Source: Candidatus Tectimicrobiota bacterium
Lineage (GTDB): Bacteria; Tectomicrobia; Entotheonellia; Entotheonellales; Entotheonellaceae
Direction of reading: 5' to 3'
Assembly (NCBI GenBank): GCA_026005175.1
Contig: BPKO01000001.1
Coordinates: forward strand, 1,059,236-1,123,235
DNA length: 64,000 nt
The notes under the pieces were generated by a model, which saw only the letters and a program-made list of their open reading frames with translations, ran no database searches and was not told the origin of the DNA. Shown here piece after piece: positions 47,207 through 55,511 of this stretch (its first letter is position 1; each line of letters opens with the position of its first letter). Made by a program: the position numbers and the translations under genes.

Positions 47207-48150
47207 GACCGCTGCCGCGCGATCTCCTGCTGCTGGGCCTCTGCCTGGTGCTTGCCGTGCTGCCCGTCAGCGCCGCCCCCCAGTATGTCGTCTCGCTTGT
47301 GCTCTTTGTCTTTATGTTCATCGCCCTGGCCGAGAGCTGGAACCTGCTTTCGGGCTACACCGGCTACGTTTCGTTTGGCCACGTGGTTTTCTTTGGTGTG
47401 GGGGCTTACACGACGGCCATCACCATGACGCGCTGGGGGCTGGCTTGGCTTCCGGCGTCCTTGCTGGGTGGCGTGGCGGCGGTGGGGCTGGCGCTGCTGA
47501 TTGGCTATCCCTGCTTGCGCCTGAAAGGTCCTTACTTTGCCATCTCCATGCTGGGGCTCAGCGAGGTGGTGCGGCTGCTGGCGCTTTACCTCGAGCCGCT
47601 CACCGGCGGCGGCATGGGCATTTCGCGCATCCGGCCGCCGACGCCCGACCCCACGCCGGTGGTCTACTGGGCCATGGAAGCGATGGCCGTGCTCGTGGTG
47701 GCGGTCACGTATGCCATCGACCGCGCCCAGTTTGGCCTGCGGCTCAAGTCGATCCGCGAAGACGAGCTCGCCGCCGAGGCCATGGGCATCAACACCACCG
47801 CGTACAAGATGTACGCGTTTCTGCTCAGCGCCTTCTTCCCGGGAATCGTGGGGGGCATCCACGCGTATTACCTGAGCTATATCGAACCGGACTCGACGTT
47901 TGCCTTGCTTTACACCATCAACATGGCCATCATGACCATCTTCGGTGGCCGCGGCACGGTATGGGGACCGGTGATCGGCGCGGTGACCCTGTACCTGGTG
48001 TCCGAAGCCGTCTGGGTGCGCTTTCCCTTCCTGCACCTGGTGCTCTTTGGCCTGGTGATTATGATCGTCGTGCTCTTCATGCCGCGCGGCGTCCTGGGAT
48101 GGATCGCCACCCGGCGCCCGCGGCTCGTTCCGGCAGGCAAGGAGTTGTGA
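47203..48150 (+). CDS. livM: Liv-type ABC transporter permease LivM
   Basis: Second permease, 315 residues with about nine hydrophobic segments. It reads ALAESWNLLSGYTGYVSFGH, the hallmark of LivM, and GGRGTVWGPVIGAVTLYLVS near the C-terminus. It forms the membrane channel with LivH. The start overlaps livH; the stop overlaps livG by one base. Confidence 0.93.
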   Translation: MRPLPRDLLLLGLCLVLAVLPVSAAPQYVVSLVLFVFMFIALAESWNLLSGYTGYVSFGHVVFFGVGAYTTAITMTRWGLAWLPASLLGGVAAVGLALLIGYPCLRLKGPYFAISMLGLSEVVRLLALYLEPLTGGGMGISRIRPPTPDPTPVVYWAMEAMAVLVVAVTYAIDRAQFGLRLKSIREDELAAEAMGINTTAYKMYAFLLSAFFPGIVGGIHAYYLSYIEPDSTFALLYTINMAIMTIFGGRGTVWGPVIGAVTLYLVSEAVWVRFPFLHLVLFGLVIMIVVLFMPRGVLGWIATRRPRLVPAGKEL

Positions 48151-48862
48151 TGGGCGAGGAGGTCCTGCTGCGCGTCGACAACCTCACCAAGGCGTTTGGC
48201 GGCGTGGTGGCCGTCAACCGCTGCTCGCTAAGCATCGCCCCGCGCCGCATTTACGGGCTGATTGGCCCCAACGGCTCGGGCAAAACGACGCTCTTTGACC
48301 TCATTACCGGCATCCAGCGGCCCGACAGCGGCGAGGTGTACTTTCGCGGCGAACGCCTCACCCACCTCAAGCCTTACCAGATCGCCCGCCGCGGTATTAG
48401 CCGCACCTTCCAGATCATCCGCGTCTTTCCGGAAATGACGGCGCTGGAAAACCTCCTCGTCGTCGCCCCGCGCAACGGGGCGGCAGCGCGGGGCCCCGCG
48501 CCCTGGAGCTGCTCGAGTTTGTCAACCTGTTGCCGCTGCGCGACGAGTACGCCGGCAACCTCTCCTACGGGCAGCAGAAGCTTCTGGAGTTCGTGCGCGC
48601 CCTCATGCTCGAGCCCGAGCTCATCTTGCTCGACGAGCCGGCCGCCGGGGTGAACCGCACCCTGCTCAACGACTTGCTAGCGCGCCTGCGCGCCCTGCAG
48701 CAGCAGGGCAAGACGATCGTCATCGTCGAGCACGACATGAAGGTGGTGATGAGCCTGTGCGAGCACCTTTACGTGCTCGACCACGGCGAGGTGATCGCCT
48801 CGGGTCCTCCCGAAGCGATTCAGCGCGACGAGCGCGTCATGGAGGCCTATTTTGGACGCTAG
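48150..48862 (+). CDS. livG: Liv-type ABC transporter ATPase LivG (one frame break)
   Basis: ATP-binding subunit. Walker A is LIGPNGSGKTTLFDLIT, the signature NLSYGQQKLLEFVRALM, Walker B ELILLDEPAAGVN and the switch histidine in IVEHDMKVVM. Between them the frame breaks near 48490-48500; the text should run RGPALELLEFVNLLPLRDE. ATG 48150 overlaps the livM stop (TGATG) and has AAGGAG upstream. About 237 residues, shorter than most LivG in the variable loop before the signature. Confidence 0.9.
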
Positions 48863-49568
48863 CCTGCTCAGCGTGGAGAAAATCGTCGCCGGCTACGGCA
48901 AAATGGACATCCTGCACGGCGTTTCCCTGCACGTGCGGGCCGGCGAAGTCGTCAGCATCATCGGCCCCAACGGCGCCGGCAAGTCAACGGTCTTCAAGAC
49001 CATCATGGGCTATCTGACGCCGCGGCAGGGGCGGGTGTGCTTTGACGGCGCCGACATCACCGGGCTGCGCCCCGACCAGGTGATGCGCCGCGGGCTGAGC
49101 TACGTGCCCCAGGGCCGCATCGTCTTTCCCCTCATGACGGTGCTGGAAAACCTGGAAATGGGGGCCTACACGGAGCGCAACCGGGCGCGCTTCCGTGCCA
49201 CCCTGGAGCGCGTCTACGAGCTCTTCCCCATCCTGGCCGAGCGGCGCCACCAGAAAGCCGGGACGCTGAGCGGCGGCGAGCAGCAGATGCTGGCCATTGG
49301 CCGCGCCTTGATGGTCAGCCCCAAGCTCCTCCTCCTCGACGAGCCCTCGCTGGGCCTGGCCCCGCGGTTTGTCACCATGGTCTTTGAGACCGTAAAGCGC
49401 CTGCGCGCCCTGGGGCTGACCCTGGTCATCGTGGAGCAAAACGCCGTGCGCGCTCTCGAGGTGGCCGACCGCGGCTACGTGCTGGAGCTGGGAAGAAACC
49501 GCTTCGAGGACACCGGCCACCGGCTGCTCACCAACCCCGAAGTCAAGCGCCTCTACCTGGGTGGCTAG
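48852..49568 (+). CDS. livF: Liv-type ABC transporter ATPase LivF
   Basis: Second ATPase, 238 residues. Walker A IIGPNGAGKSTVFKTIMG, signature TLSGGEQQMLAIGRALM, Walker B LLLLDEPSLGLAP, switch histidine replaced by Gln in VIVEQNAVRAL as is normal for LivF. The most likely start is TTG 48852, which sits seven bases after GGAGG and overlaps the end of livG by 11 bases; GTG 48873 is the alternative. The gene ends seven bases before the convergent J-domain gene. Confidence 0.93.
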   Translation: MDASLLSVEKIVAGYGKMDILHGVSLHVRAGEVVSIIGPNGAGKSTVFKTIMGYLTPRQGRVCFDGADITGLRPDQVMRRGLSYVPQGRIVFPLMTVLENLEMGAYTERNRARFRATLERVYELFPILAERRHQKAGTLSGGEQQMLAIGRALMVSPKLLLLDEPSLGLAPRFVTMVFETVKRLRALGLTLVIVEQNAVRALEVADRGYVLELGRNRFEDTGHRLLTNPEVKRLYLGG

Positions 49569-49575
49569 AGTGGGC

Positions 49576-50403
49576 TCAGGGCGGAGCAGGCCAGGAGGCC
49601 TGAGGCCAGCGGGCCCGCAAGGGAAAGCCGCGCCACGCTTCCCAGCGCACCACGCGGTCGTGCACGAAGTAAACGCGGGAAAGGCCGTATTCCCAGAGGT
49701 TTTCGCTCAGGCGCGTGGGGGTTCCCTGCACGGCGAGCACTTCGGCTTTGCTCGAGCCCAGGGTAAAAAACGCCGGCGCCGGCACCGGCAGGGAAGGCAG
49801 GGACAAGCGTACCCGCAGGGGCGAGCGCGGCCAGACCTCCCATCCCACCACCCGCCCGTGGCGAAAGGAAACGCGCGAGCCCCGGTATTCCCAGAGGGTT
49901 TCGCTCAGGCGCGTGGGGGTGCCCTGCACGGCGAGCACTTCGGCTTTACTCGAGCCCAGGGTAAAAAACGCCGGCGGGGCGGGTTCAGGTTCTCCCTGAG
50001 TGGAGGGCGGCGCCAGGGGCGCGGCAGGGGAAGGGGCCGCCTCTGGTGCCACGGCTGGCGCCGGGGCTACGAGGGCGTACGTGGGAAAAAGCGGCGCCAG
50101 GCCCAGGCGCAGGCCAAGGAACAGGCCCAGGACCAGCAGCCAGAGGGGCACAGGGCCCTGTCGGGCACCGGGGCGGCGCGGAGCGCCGGGTGCGCCGGCG
50201 CGCAGCCGGGCGTAAGCGGCGTTGAGGCGCTGGCATACTTCCAGCGCCTGGCGCTGCCGCTTGGCGTCGGTGGCCCAGCGGTCGGGATGCCACTGCTGGA
50301 GCAGGCGGCGATAAGCGCGGCGCACCTCGACCCACGGCGCGCCAGGGGGAAGGCCCAGCAGGGCGTAGTCGGCTTCCAAGGGAACGCGCCGGTCGCGTGC
50401 CAC
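49576..50403 (-). CDS. Membrane-anchored J-domain protein with two C-terminal repeats
   Basis: A 275-residue protein. An N-terminal J domain (about residues 10-70) has the HPD tripeptide in LLQQWHPDRWATD, so it should stimulate a DnaK-type chaperone. A membrane segment follows (about 85-108; PLWLLVLGLFLGLRLG), then a Pro/Ala linker and two near-identical repeats of about 60 residues that share FFTLGSSKAEVLAVQGTPTR. These repeats resemble short outer-membrane-lipoprotein-like (SmpA/BamE-type) folds, though I cannot prove it. The GTG start 50403 overlaps the htrA stop. Confidence 0.75.
   Translation of the reverse strand: MARDRRVPLEADYALLGLPPGAPWVEVRRAYRRLLQQWHPDRWATDAKRQRQALEVCQRLNAAYARLRAGAPGAPRRPGARQGPVPLWLLVLGLFLGLRLGLAPLFPTYALVAPAPAVAPEAAPSPAAPLAPPSTQGEPEPAPPAFFTLGSSKAEVLAVQGTPTRLSETLWEYRGSRVSFRHGRVVGWEVWPRSPLRVRLSLPSLPVPAPAFFTLGSSKAEVLAVQGTPTRLSENLWEYGLSRVYFVHDRVVRWEAWRGFPLRARWPQASWPAPP
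49688..49778. repeat. 91-bp direct repeat, copy A (inside J-domain gene)
   Basis: This 91-base segment recurs at 49886-49976 with three differences. It encodes the core of the C-terminal protein repeat. Such high DNA identity implies recent duplication or gene conversion. Confidence 0.9.
49886..49976. repeat. 91-bp direct repeat, copy B (inside J-domain gene)
   Basis: Second copy, 198 bases from copy A, 88 of 91 positions identical. The spacing is a multiple of three, so the repeats stay in the same frame. Confidence 0.9.
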
Positions 50404-51515
50404 TAGCCCACCTCTTGCAACGTCACCGGCAGGCGCAGGCGCTTGTCTTGGCGCACAATGGTGACCGTCACCGTGTCGCCCACCTGATGCTTTTCCAGGG
50501 CATCGAAGAGGTCGTTGGTGGTTTTGATGGGATCGTTGTCGATGGCCACGATGATGTCTCCCAACACCAGGCGCCCCAGCAAGTCCCGCCGCGTTCCCCG
50601 CAAGCCGGCCCGCTCGGCCGGGCTGCCTTTCTCCACCTGGATGATGAGCACCCCCTCTATGCCCAGCCGCTGCGCCGTGGCATCGTCGGCCACCCGCACC
50701 CCCAAGCCCGGGCGGATGACGCGGCCGTAGCGGATGAGCTGGGGCACGACGCGGTTGACGGTGTCGACGGGGACGGCAAAGCCGATGCCGGCGTTGGCGC
50801 CTGAGGGGCTGTAAATGGCCGTGTTCACGCCGATCAGGCGGCCGGCGCTGTCGAGCAGCGGCCCGCCGGAGTTGCCGGGGTTAATGGCGGCATCGGTCTG
50901 GATCACCCCGCTGATGGTGCGGCCGGTCACCGAGGTGATCTCCCGTCCCAGGGCGCTAATTACCCCCGTGGTCAGCGTCTGGTCGAGTCCGAAGGGGTTA
51001 CCAATGGCAAAGGCTTTCTGCCCCACTTGCAAGTCGGCAGAGGTGCCCAAGGGAATGGGCTGCAGGCGCTCAGGCGGGGCGTCGATGCGCAGCACGGCAA
51101 GATCCTTGTCCGGCGCGATGCCCACCAGGCGCGCGTCCCACTCTGAGTGGTCGGCAAGGGTCACTTTGGCGGCGCTGGCCCCCTGGATGACATGAAAGTT
51201 GGTGATGATGTGGCCCTCGCGGTCCCAGATAAAGCCCGAGCCGGTGCCCTGTGGGATCTCGAACAGGTTGAGGGTAAAAATGTCGCGGCGCAGCGCCACT
51301 GTGGTGATGTATACCACCGAGGGTGAGGCGCGGCGAAAGAGCTCGATGGTCGCCAGCTCTTCGCGCCACAGCTCGCCGCGCGGCGCAATCGGCCGCGGCG
51401 CCGCGCGGTTGGCGGCCAGGCCGGGCAGCAGGTGCCCCCCGGCCCACAGCCCAAGCACGAACGCCGCCAGCGCCAGCCCCAGCCACCCCCGTGGCCCGAT
51501 ACTCTTCACCCGCAT
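50403..51515 (-). CDS. HtrA/DegP-family serine protease
   Basis: Envelope protease and chaperone of 370 residues. An N-terminal membrane anchor or signal (about residues 10-34) precedes a trypsin-like domain with the catalytic triad His in ITNFHVIQGAS, Asp in IAPDKDLAVLRI and Ser in AAINPGNSGGPLLDS, then a single PDZ domain (about 270-365; GVLIIQVEKGSPAERAGLRG). One PDZ places it nearer DegS/HhoB types than DegP. ATG 51515 has AGGAAAGG. It is followed directly by the J-domain gene, both suited to envelope protein quality control. Confidence 0.92.
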   Translation of the reverse strand: MRVKSIGPRGWLGLALAAFVLGLWAGGHLLPGLAANRAAPRPIAPRGELWREELATIELFRRASPSVVYITTVALRRDIFTLNLFEIPQGTGSGFIWDREGHIITNFHVIQGASAAKVTLADHSEWDARLVGIAPDKDLAVLRIDAPPERLQPIPLGTSADLQVGQKAFAIGNPFGLDQTLTTGVISALGREITSVTGRTISGVIQTDAAINPGNSGGPLLDSAGRLIGVNTAIYSPSGANAGIGFAVPVDTVNRVVPQLIRYGRVIRPGLGVRVADDATAQRLGIEGVLIIQVEKGSPAERAGLRGTRRDLLGRLVLGDIIVAIDNDPIKTTNDLFDALEKHQVGDTVTVTIVRQDKRLRLPVTLQEVG

Positions 51516-51591
51516 AGTCCTTTCCTGCCTTGCCTGGAGTTTCCCCTATTGTAGCGCCCTTGAGCGGCCGTCTGCCACCGTCGGGAGCGAG

Positions 51592-52734
51592 CTAAGGGGC
51601 CAGGGCCACCGCCGTCTGCAGGTAGCGCTGCAGCCCGTGAAAAATGCCTTCCGCCAGGGCACGCTGGTAGCTGGGGCTGCGCAGGCGGCGCGCCTCTTGC
51701 GGGTGGCTGATGAAGGAGAGCTCGACGAGGATGCTGGGCATGGCGGTGTGCAAGAGGACGACAAAGGGAGCGCCGTCGACGCCGCGATCGACGATGCCAG
51801 AGTAGTGGCGACCCAGGTGATTGAGCAAGGCGGTGTGGGTCATGCCGGCCAGCAGGGCCGAGCGGTTGATGCGGTCGGTTTCCCGCAAGTCGCGCAGGAT
51901 AATCTCGAGCTCTGACAGCGAGGTCTGCGCCAGGCGGTTCTCGCGTGCGGCAATGCGCTTGGCGCGCTCGTTGGCGGCAAAACTCAGGTACCAGGTCTCG
52001 ATCCCTCGCGCCTCGCCGCTGTCGCTGGCGTTGACGTGAATGGAGACAAAGAGATCGGCCTGGTGCGCGTTGGCAATACGGGCGCGTTCCTCAAGCGGCA
52101 CGTAGACGTCGCGCTCGCGCGTGAGAATGACGCGCGTGTTGGGCATGGCCTCCTCAATGAGACGGCGCAGCGCTTTGGCCACCGCGAGCACCACCGTTTT
52201 TTCTTCCAGGCCGCCCGGGCCGATGGCGCCGGGGTCCTTGCCACCGTGGCCGGGATCGATGACGATGGTGCGCCGCGGCACGTCCGGGCGGTGCCCATTG
52301 GGGGCCGACAAGTCGATCACGACGCGATACGGCTGGGTCAGAGTAAACACGCGGTAGGCGTTCTTGCCCTGCAGGTCGAGCACCACGCGCACCTGGTCAC
52401 GCTGGTACTGGGCAATGCGGAGGCGGCGCACCCGGCCGTCGCCGATGGCCACGCTGCGGTGTCCCCAGTCACGGGGCAGGCGGGCGTGCAGCAAGTCGAC
52501 GTAGAGCCGCGCCGGCTGCCTCAGTCGCCCGACTTTGTAGTCGCCGCCGCGGTCCAGCTCGATCACCACCCGCGTGCTGCCCGGCGCCGAATGGTAGCGC
52601 ACGTCTTCGACGACGCGCAGCGGCGCCGCTTCTCCTCCTTGGGACCAGGCCAGGCTCAGCACCAGCAGGATGGATAACAGCGGAAGTTTCTCTTGACGCC
52701 ACGGGCGGGAACGGGAAAGGCGCTCGACTTTCAT
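51592..52734 (-). CDS. N-acetylmuramoyl-L-alanine amidase (AmiC type, AMIN domain)
   Basis: Periplasmic zinc amidase that cuts the bond between MurNAc and the stem peptide during cell separation. A signal segment (about residues 17-34; LPLLSILLVLSLAWSQGG) precedes an AMIN targeting domain (about 40-145) and an Amidase_3 domain (about 160-375). Zinc ligands are in VIDPGHGGKDPGAIG, GLEEKTVVLAV and LFVSIHVNASD; the catalytic glutamate is in ILVELSFISH. ATG 52734 is the best start but has no strong ribosome site. Confidence 0.92.
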   Translation of the reverse strand: MKVERLSRSRPWRQEKLPLLSILLVLSLAWSQGGEAAPLRVVEDVRYHSAPGSTRVVIELDRGGDYKVGRLRQPARLYVDLLHARLPRDWGHRSVAIGDGRVRRLRIAQYQRDQVRVVLDLQGKNAYRVFTLTQPYRVVIDLSAPNGHRPDVPRRTIVIDPGHGGKDPGAIGPGGLEEKTVVLAVAKALRRLIEEAMPNTRVILTRERDVYVPLEERARIANAHQADLFVSIHVNASDSGEARGIETWYLSFAANERAKRIAARENRLAQTSLSELEIILRDLRETDRINRSALLAGMTHTALLNHLGRHYSGIVDRGVDGAPFVVLLHTAMPSILVELSFISHPQEARRLRSPSYQRALAEGIFHGLQRYLQTAVALAP

Positions 52735-52875
52735 CCGTGGGCAATTCCGCGGTGCGTCGAGGTTCCGGAGGAGGCAATGCCGCTTGGCCCTGCCGTCTTG
52801 ACTAAATGTAAAGGACCAGGTGAAGCGATGCAACCGCATTGTCAACCCAAATGCTCGATGTACACGCGCGAGGGG

Positions 52876-52904
52876 TTGACGGCGGGGGCAAGGGGCGCTA
52901 GAGT
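52876..52904 (+). promoter_or_regulatory. Sigma-70-type promoter of the UGSC selenoprotein pair
   Basis: TTGACG at 52876-52881 and TAGAGT at 52899-52904, spacer 17 bases, 33 bases before ATG 52938. Confidence 0.7.
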
Positions 52905-52937
52905 AGGGCGCCACGAGCGCTCAGACGGGGAGGAGCC

Positions 52938-53993
52938 ATGACCCAGGACGCCATCCAGGACGTGGATGCCATCGAGTTTTACTTCGACAAGGGGGTCACG
53001 GACGGCCTGCCGGTGGTGCCGCCTACCGAGGAGCGGGTGCAGCGCATGCTGGCCGCCACCTCGCGCGCGCCCGACGAGGTCATCGCGCTGGTGCCGCCCA
53101 ACTACGGGGAGGCCACGGTGGAGAAAATCGCCGTCAACGCGGTGATGGCCGGTTGCAAGCCGGCTTACTTGCCGGTGGTGCTGGCCGGGGTGCAGGCGAT
53201 GTGCGACGAGCGCGTCAACCTGCACGGCGTGCAGGGGACCACCCACACCGCCACGCCGCTGTTTATCGTCAACGGCCCCATTCGCCGCGAGCTGGACATC
53301 AACTGCGGCGCTGGCGTCTTTGGCTCGGGCTGGCGGGCCAACGCCACCATCGGCCGCGCCCTGCGTCTGATCATGGTCAACATCGGCGGCGCCAGGCCAG
53401 GGGAAATCGACAAATCCACCATGGGCCATCCCGGCAAGTACACGTACCTCATCGGCGAGTACGAGGAGGTGAGCCCCTGGGAGCCGCTGCACGTCGAGCA
53501 GGGGTTTGCCCGCGAGCAGAGCACCATCAGCGTCTACTGCTGCGATGCCCCGCAGTGCATCAGCAATCACGGCAGCCGCACGGCGCGGGGAATCCTGCAG
53601 ACCATTGGTGCCAGCATGGCGGTGGGGTGGAGCGACAAGACGTACCTGGCCGACAGCTACCTGGTGGTGATTGGCCCCGAGCATGCCAAGACCATTGCCG
53701 CCGATGGCCTGAGCAAGCAGGACGTCAAGCGGTTCTTGTACGAGACGGTGCGTCGGCCGCTGCGCGAGCTGCTCCCCGGGCCCGACGGCAGCGAGGGGCT
53801 GGCGCGCGAGCGCCTGCCCGGGTGGCTCGACGCCACCCGCGACGAGACGCTGGTGCCCAAGGTGGCCTCGCCCGAGGGCATCATCGTGGTGGTGGCCGGG
53901 GGCACTGCCGGCCGCTTCTCCCTCCACATGTGTGGCTGGGGCAGCGGGGCAGGGGCCAGCCGGCTGGTGACCGTGCCCATCAGCAAGGAGTGA
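52938..53993 (+). CDS. Conserved cysteine-rich protein, partner of the UGSC selenoprotein
   Basis: A 351-residue cytoplasmic protein that I cannot assign to a named enzyme. It opens with TDGLPVVPPTEERVQRML and has glycine-rich segments (LDINCGAGVFGSGWRANATI, VVAGGTAGRFSLHMCGWGSG). Seven cysteines are visible, three of them in ISVYCCDAPQCISNHGS, compatible with metal binding or thiol chemistry. It has a good promoter and a ribosome site inside GGGGAGGAGCC. It ends four bases before the selenoprotein gene, so the two are almost certainly one operon and probably one function, perhaps a redox or reductase complex. Confidence 0.8.
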   Translation: MTQDAIQDVDAIEFYFDKGVTDGLPVVPPTEERVQRMLAATSRAPDEVIALVPPNYGEATVEKIAVNAVMAGCKPAYLPVVLAGVQAMCDERVNLHGVQGTTHTATPLFIVNGPIRRELDINCGAGVFGSGWRANATIGRALRLIMVNIGGARPGEIDKSTMGHPGKYTYLIGEYEEVSPWEPLHVEQGFAREQSTISVYCCDAPQCISNHGSRTARGILQTIGASMAVGWSDKTYLADSYLVVIGPEHAKTIAADGLSKQDVKRFLYETVRRPLRELLPGPDGSEGLARERLPGWLDATRDETLVPKVASPEGIIVVVAGGTAGRFSLHMCGWGSGAGASRLVTVPISKE

Positions 53994-53997
53994 AGCG

Positions 53998-54519
53998 ATG
54001 ACGCGACTTTACGAACCCACGGCGGCACCGCGCGTGGAGGCCAGCCTGGCGCCGCGCGTGGACAGCCTCAATGGCAAAGTGATCGGCCTGCTCGACATCA
54101 GCAAGCCCAAGGGGAATTACTTTCTGGATCGCCTGGCCGAGCGGCTGTGCGCGGAGTTCCAGCCCAAGGCCCTCCTTCGCCGCATGAAGCCGACCTACGC
54201 GCGGCCGGCACCGGAGGAGCTGCGCAAAGAGCTCGCGCAGCAGTGCGACCTCATCATCGAAGCGCTGGCGGATTGAGGGTCGTGCACCACGTGCAGTGTG
54301 CACGACGGCGTGGCTTTTGAAAAGGCAGGAAAACCGGCAGCAGTTTTTGCCACCACCGAGTTTGCCGATGCCGCCCGCGCCCAGGCGGCGGCGCTGGGCC
54401 TGCCGGCCTTCGAGGTCATTCTCGTTGACCATCCCATCCAGCCCCTGACCCAGGAAGAAGTCTACCAGCGCGCCGATGCCGTCTTTGCGCAGCTGGTGGC
54501 CAAGCTCACGCGCCGTTGA
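53998..54519 (+). CDS. UGSC-family selenoprotein (in-frame UGA = selenocysteine)
   Basis: A 173-residue protein whose frame runs through a single TGA at 54274-54276 (residue 93). Around it the translation reads CDLIIEALAD-U-GSCTTCSVHDGV, the defining Sec-Gly-Ser-Cys motif of the UGSC (seleno)protein family. Conserved text continues on both sides (SLNGKVIGLLDISKPKGNYF before; FATTEFADAARAQAAALGLP and VDHPIQPLTQEEVYQRA after), so the TGA is not a true end. A strong hairpin follows immediately. ATG 53998 has AAGGAG. Function unknown; a redox role via the Sec/Cys pair is inferred. Decoding needs SelA, SelB, SelD and tRNA-Sec elsewhere in the genome. Confidence 0.9.
54274..54306 (+). promoter_or_regulatory. 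Probable bacterial SECIS element
   Basis: Directly after the UGA (54274-54276) the arms GTCGTGCAC (54279-54287) and GTGCACGAC (54298-54306) pair perfectly over 9 bp around a 10-base loop. SelB recognises such stem-loops within the coding region just downstream of UGA. The loop is about 11 bases from the UGA, a little closer than in E. coli fdhF. Confidence 0.65.
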
Positions 54520-54520
54520 G

Positions 54521-54614
54521 GACGCCGCTGTCGTGGACGAGGCGCCCTCCGCCCCATGTTTCTGCACACGCGCGAGCCGGTACCACCGTGTGCCGGCTCG
54601 TCCACGGCGGCGTC
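54521..54614. repeat. Nested inverted repeats after the selenoprotein gene
   Basis: An outer imperfect pair (54521-54541 with 54597-54614, GACGCCG and CGTGGACGAG blocks matching) and an inner perfect 8-bp pair (CGAGCCGG at 54573-54580 with CCGGCTCG at 54593-54600) share bases 54597-54600, so only one can form at a time. It begins two bases after the TGA stop of the gene and could end the transcript. No coding frame was supported between 54520 and 54742. Confidence 0.6.
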
Positions 54615-54742
54615 TTGCCGGTAGGCTGGGAAGACCCTTGATGACCCGGCGCACAAACGCCGCAGCCATTTGTCAGGTTGACGGAAGAGCCAGAGAAGCC
54701 TCTGGCCGTCTTGGAGGGGCTGGGCGGGGAACGGGCAGAGAC

Positions 54743-55181
54743 TCAGGGGCGTTCCTCTGGCCAGACCTGCATCCCGGAATGCCGGCCTGCCTGCCACAGC
54801 TGCCGGTCGTAGGTCGCCAGAATCACCGGCAGCGCCATCATTTCGTGCCACAAGACCGCACACGCCAGGTGGACGGCATCATAGCCCCGCAGGTTGTGCT
54901 CCCAGGCGAGGTCGGCGGCCCCGCTGCACGGTGTACTCGGTCACCCGTAATCGGTTAAAGCGCTCCCACTCACGCCGAAAGGCCCTTAAGGCCACGCGCG
55001 CCGCTCTGCCTTCGAGCGCCCGTCTCCGCACGGCCCCGGCAAGCGCCGCTGCCACCTCCGCCATCGTAATGAGCGCCGTTCCCACCGCGGTCGTCGCGCC
55101 AACCATCTCCGCCACCGCCTCAGACCCCGCTTCCTCCACGTAGAGCTTCACGATGACGCTGGCGTCCAGATACACGATCAC
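54743..55181 (-). CDS. vapC: VapC-type PIN-domain toxin (one frame break)
   Basis: Ribonuclease toxin of a type II toxin-antitoxin pair. The acidic PIN residues are Asp in MIVYLDASVIVKLYV, Glu in ITMAEVAAALAG, and Asp residues in RGYDAVHLACAVLW and ILATYDRQLW. An extra G near 54925 breaks the frame between TVQR and AADLAWEHNLRGYD. The repaired protein has about 145 residues. The GTG start overlaps the vapB stop (GTGA). With the break real, the toxin would lose half its active site. Confidence 0.87.
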
Positions 55182-55451
55182 CCGCGGTTCTCCACCAGCA
55201 GCTCCGCCACCGTCTTTTTCCCCCGCACGCGGGCGACGGGCTTTCTGGGCTTCACCTTACCCCGCCCGAGCACCAGGAATCCCAGCCGCGCCAGCATCTC
55301 CATGCGCGCTTGCAGCGGGATGTCCGCCGGAATCACCCGCCCGATGGGCTTCCCCCGCTCTGCGATTTCCACCACCTCCCCTGCCTTCACCCGTCGCAGG
55401 TAGGCGCTTAAGTGCGCTTTAAACTCCCGAATGTTCACACGCACCGCCATT
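55178..55451 (-). CDS. Phd/YefM-family antitoxin (VapB-like)
   Basis: A 90-residue antitoxin. The N-terminal DNA-binding domain reads VNIREFKAHLSAYLRRVKAG and EIAERGKPIGRVIP, typical of the Phd/YefM fold; the C-terminal part (about 60-90; KKTVAELLVENRG) would wrap the toxin. ATG 55451 follows GGAGGAA. The pair is probably autoregulated by binding near the promoter at 55484-55511. Confidence 0.87.
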
Positions 55452-55483
55452 GCTGTTCCTCCAGCGAACTCGTTGTGACTACA

Positions 55484-55511
55484 TCTTAGCGATTCGTGGT
55501 CATGTCTGCAA
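55484..55511 (-). promoter_or_regulatory. Probable promoter of the vapBC operon
   Basis: On the minus strand, TTGCAG (55506-55511) and TAAGAT (55484-55489) are 16 bases apart, about 33 bases upstream of the antitoxin ATG. Confidence 0.55.

Noticed and set aside
54277-54519. A separate short gene after the TGA at 54274, starting at GTG 54298
   Set aside because: No ribosome site precedes it, and the protein sequence is continuous with the upstream frame and matches the UGSC family on both sides of the TGA.
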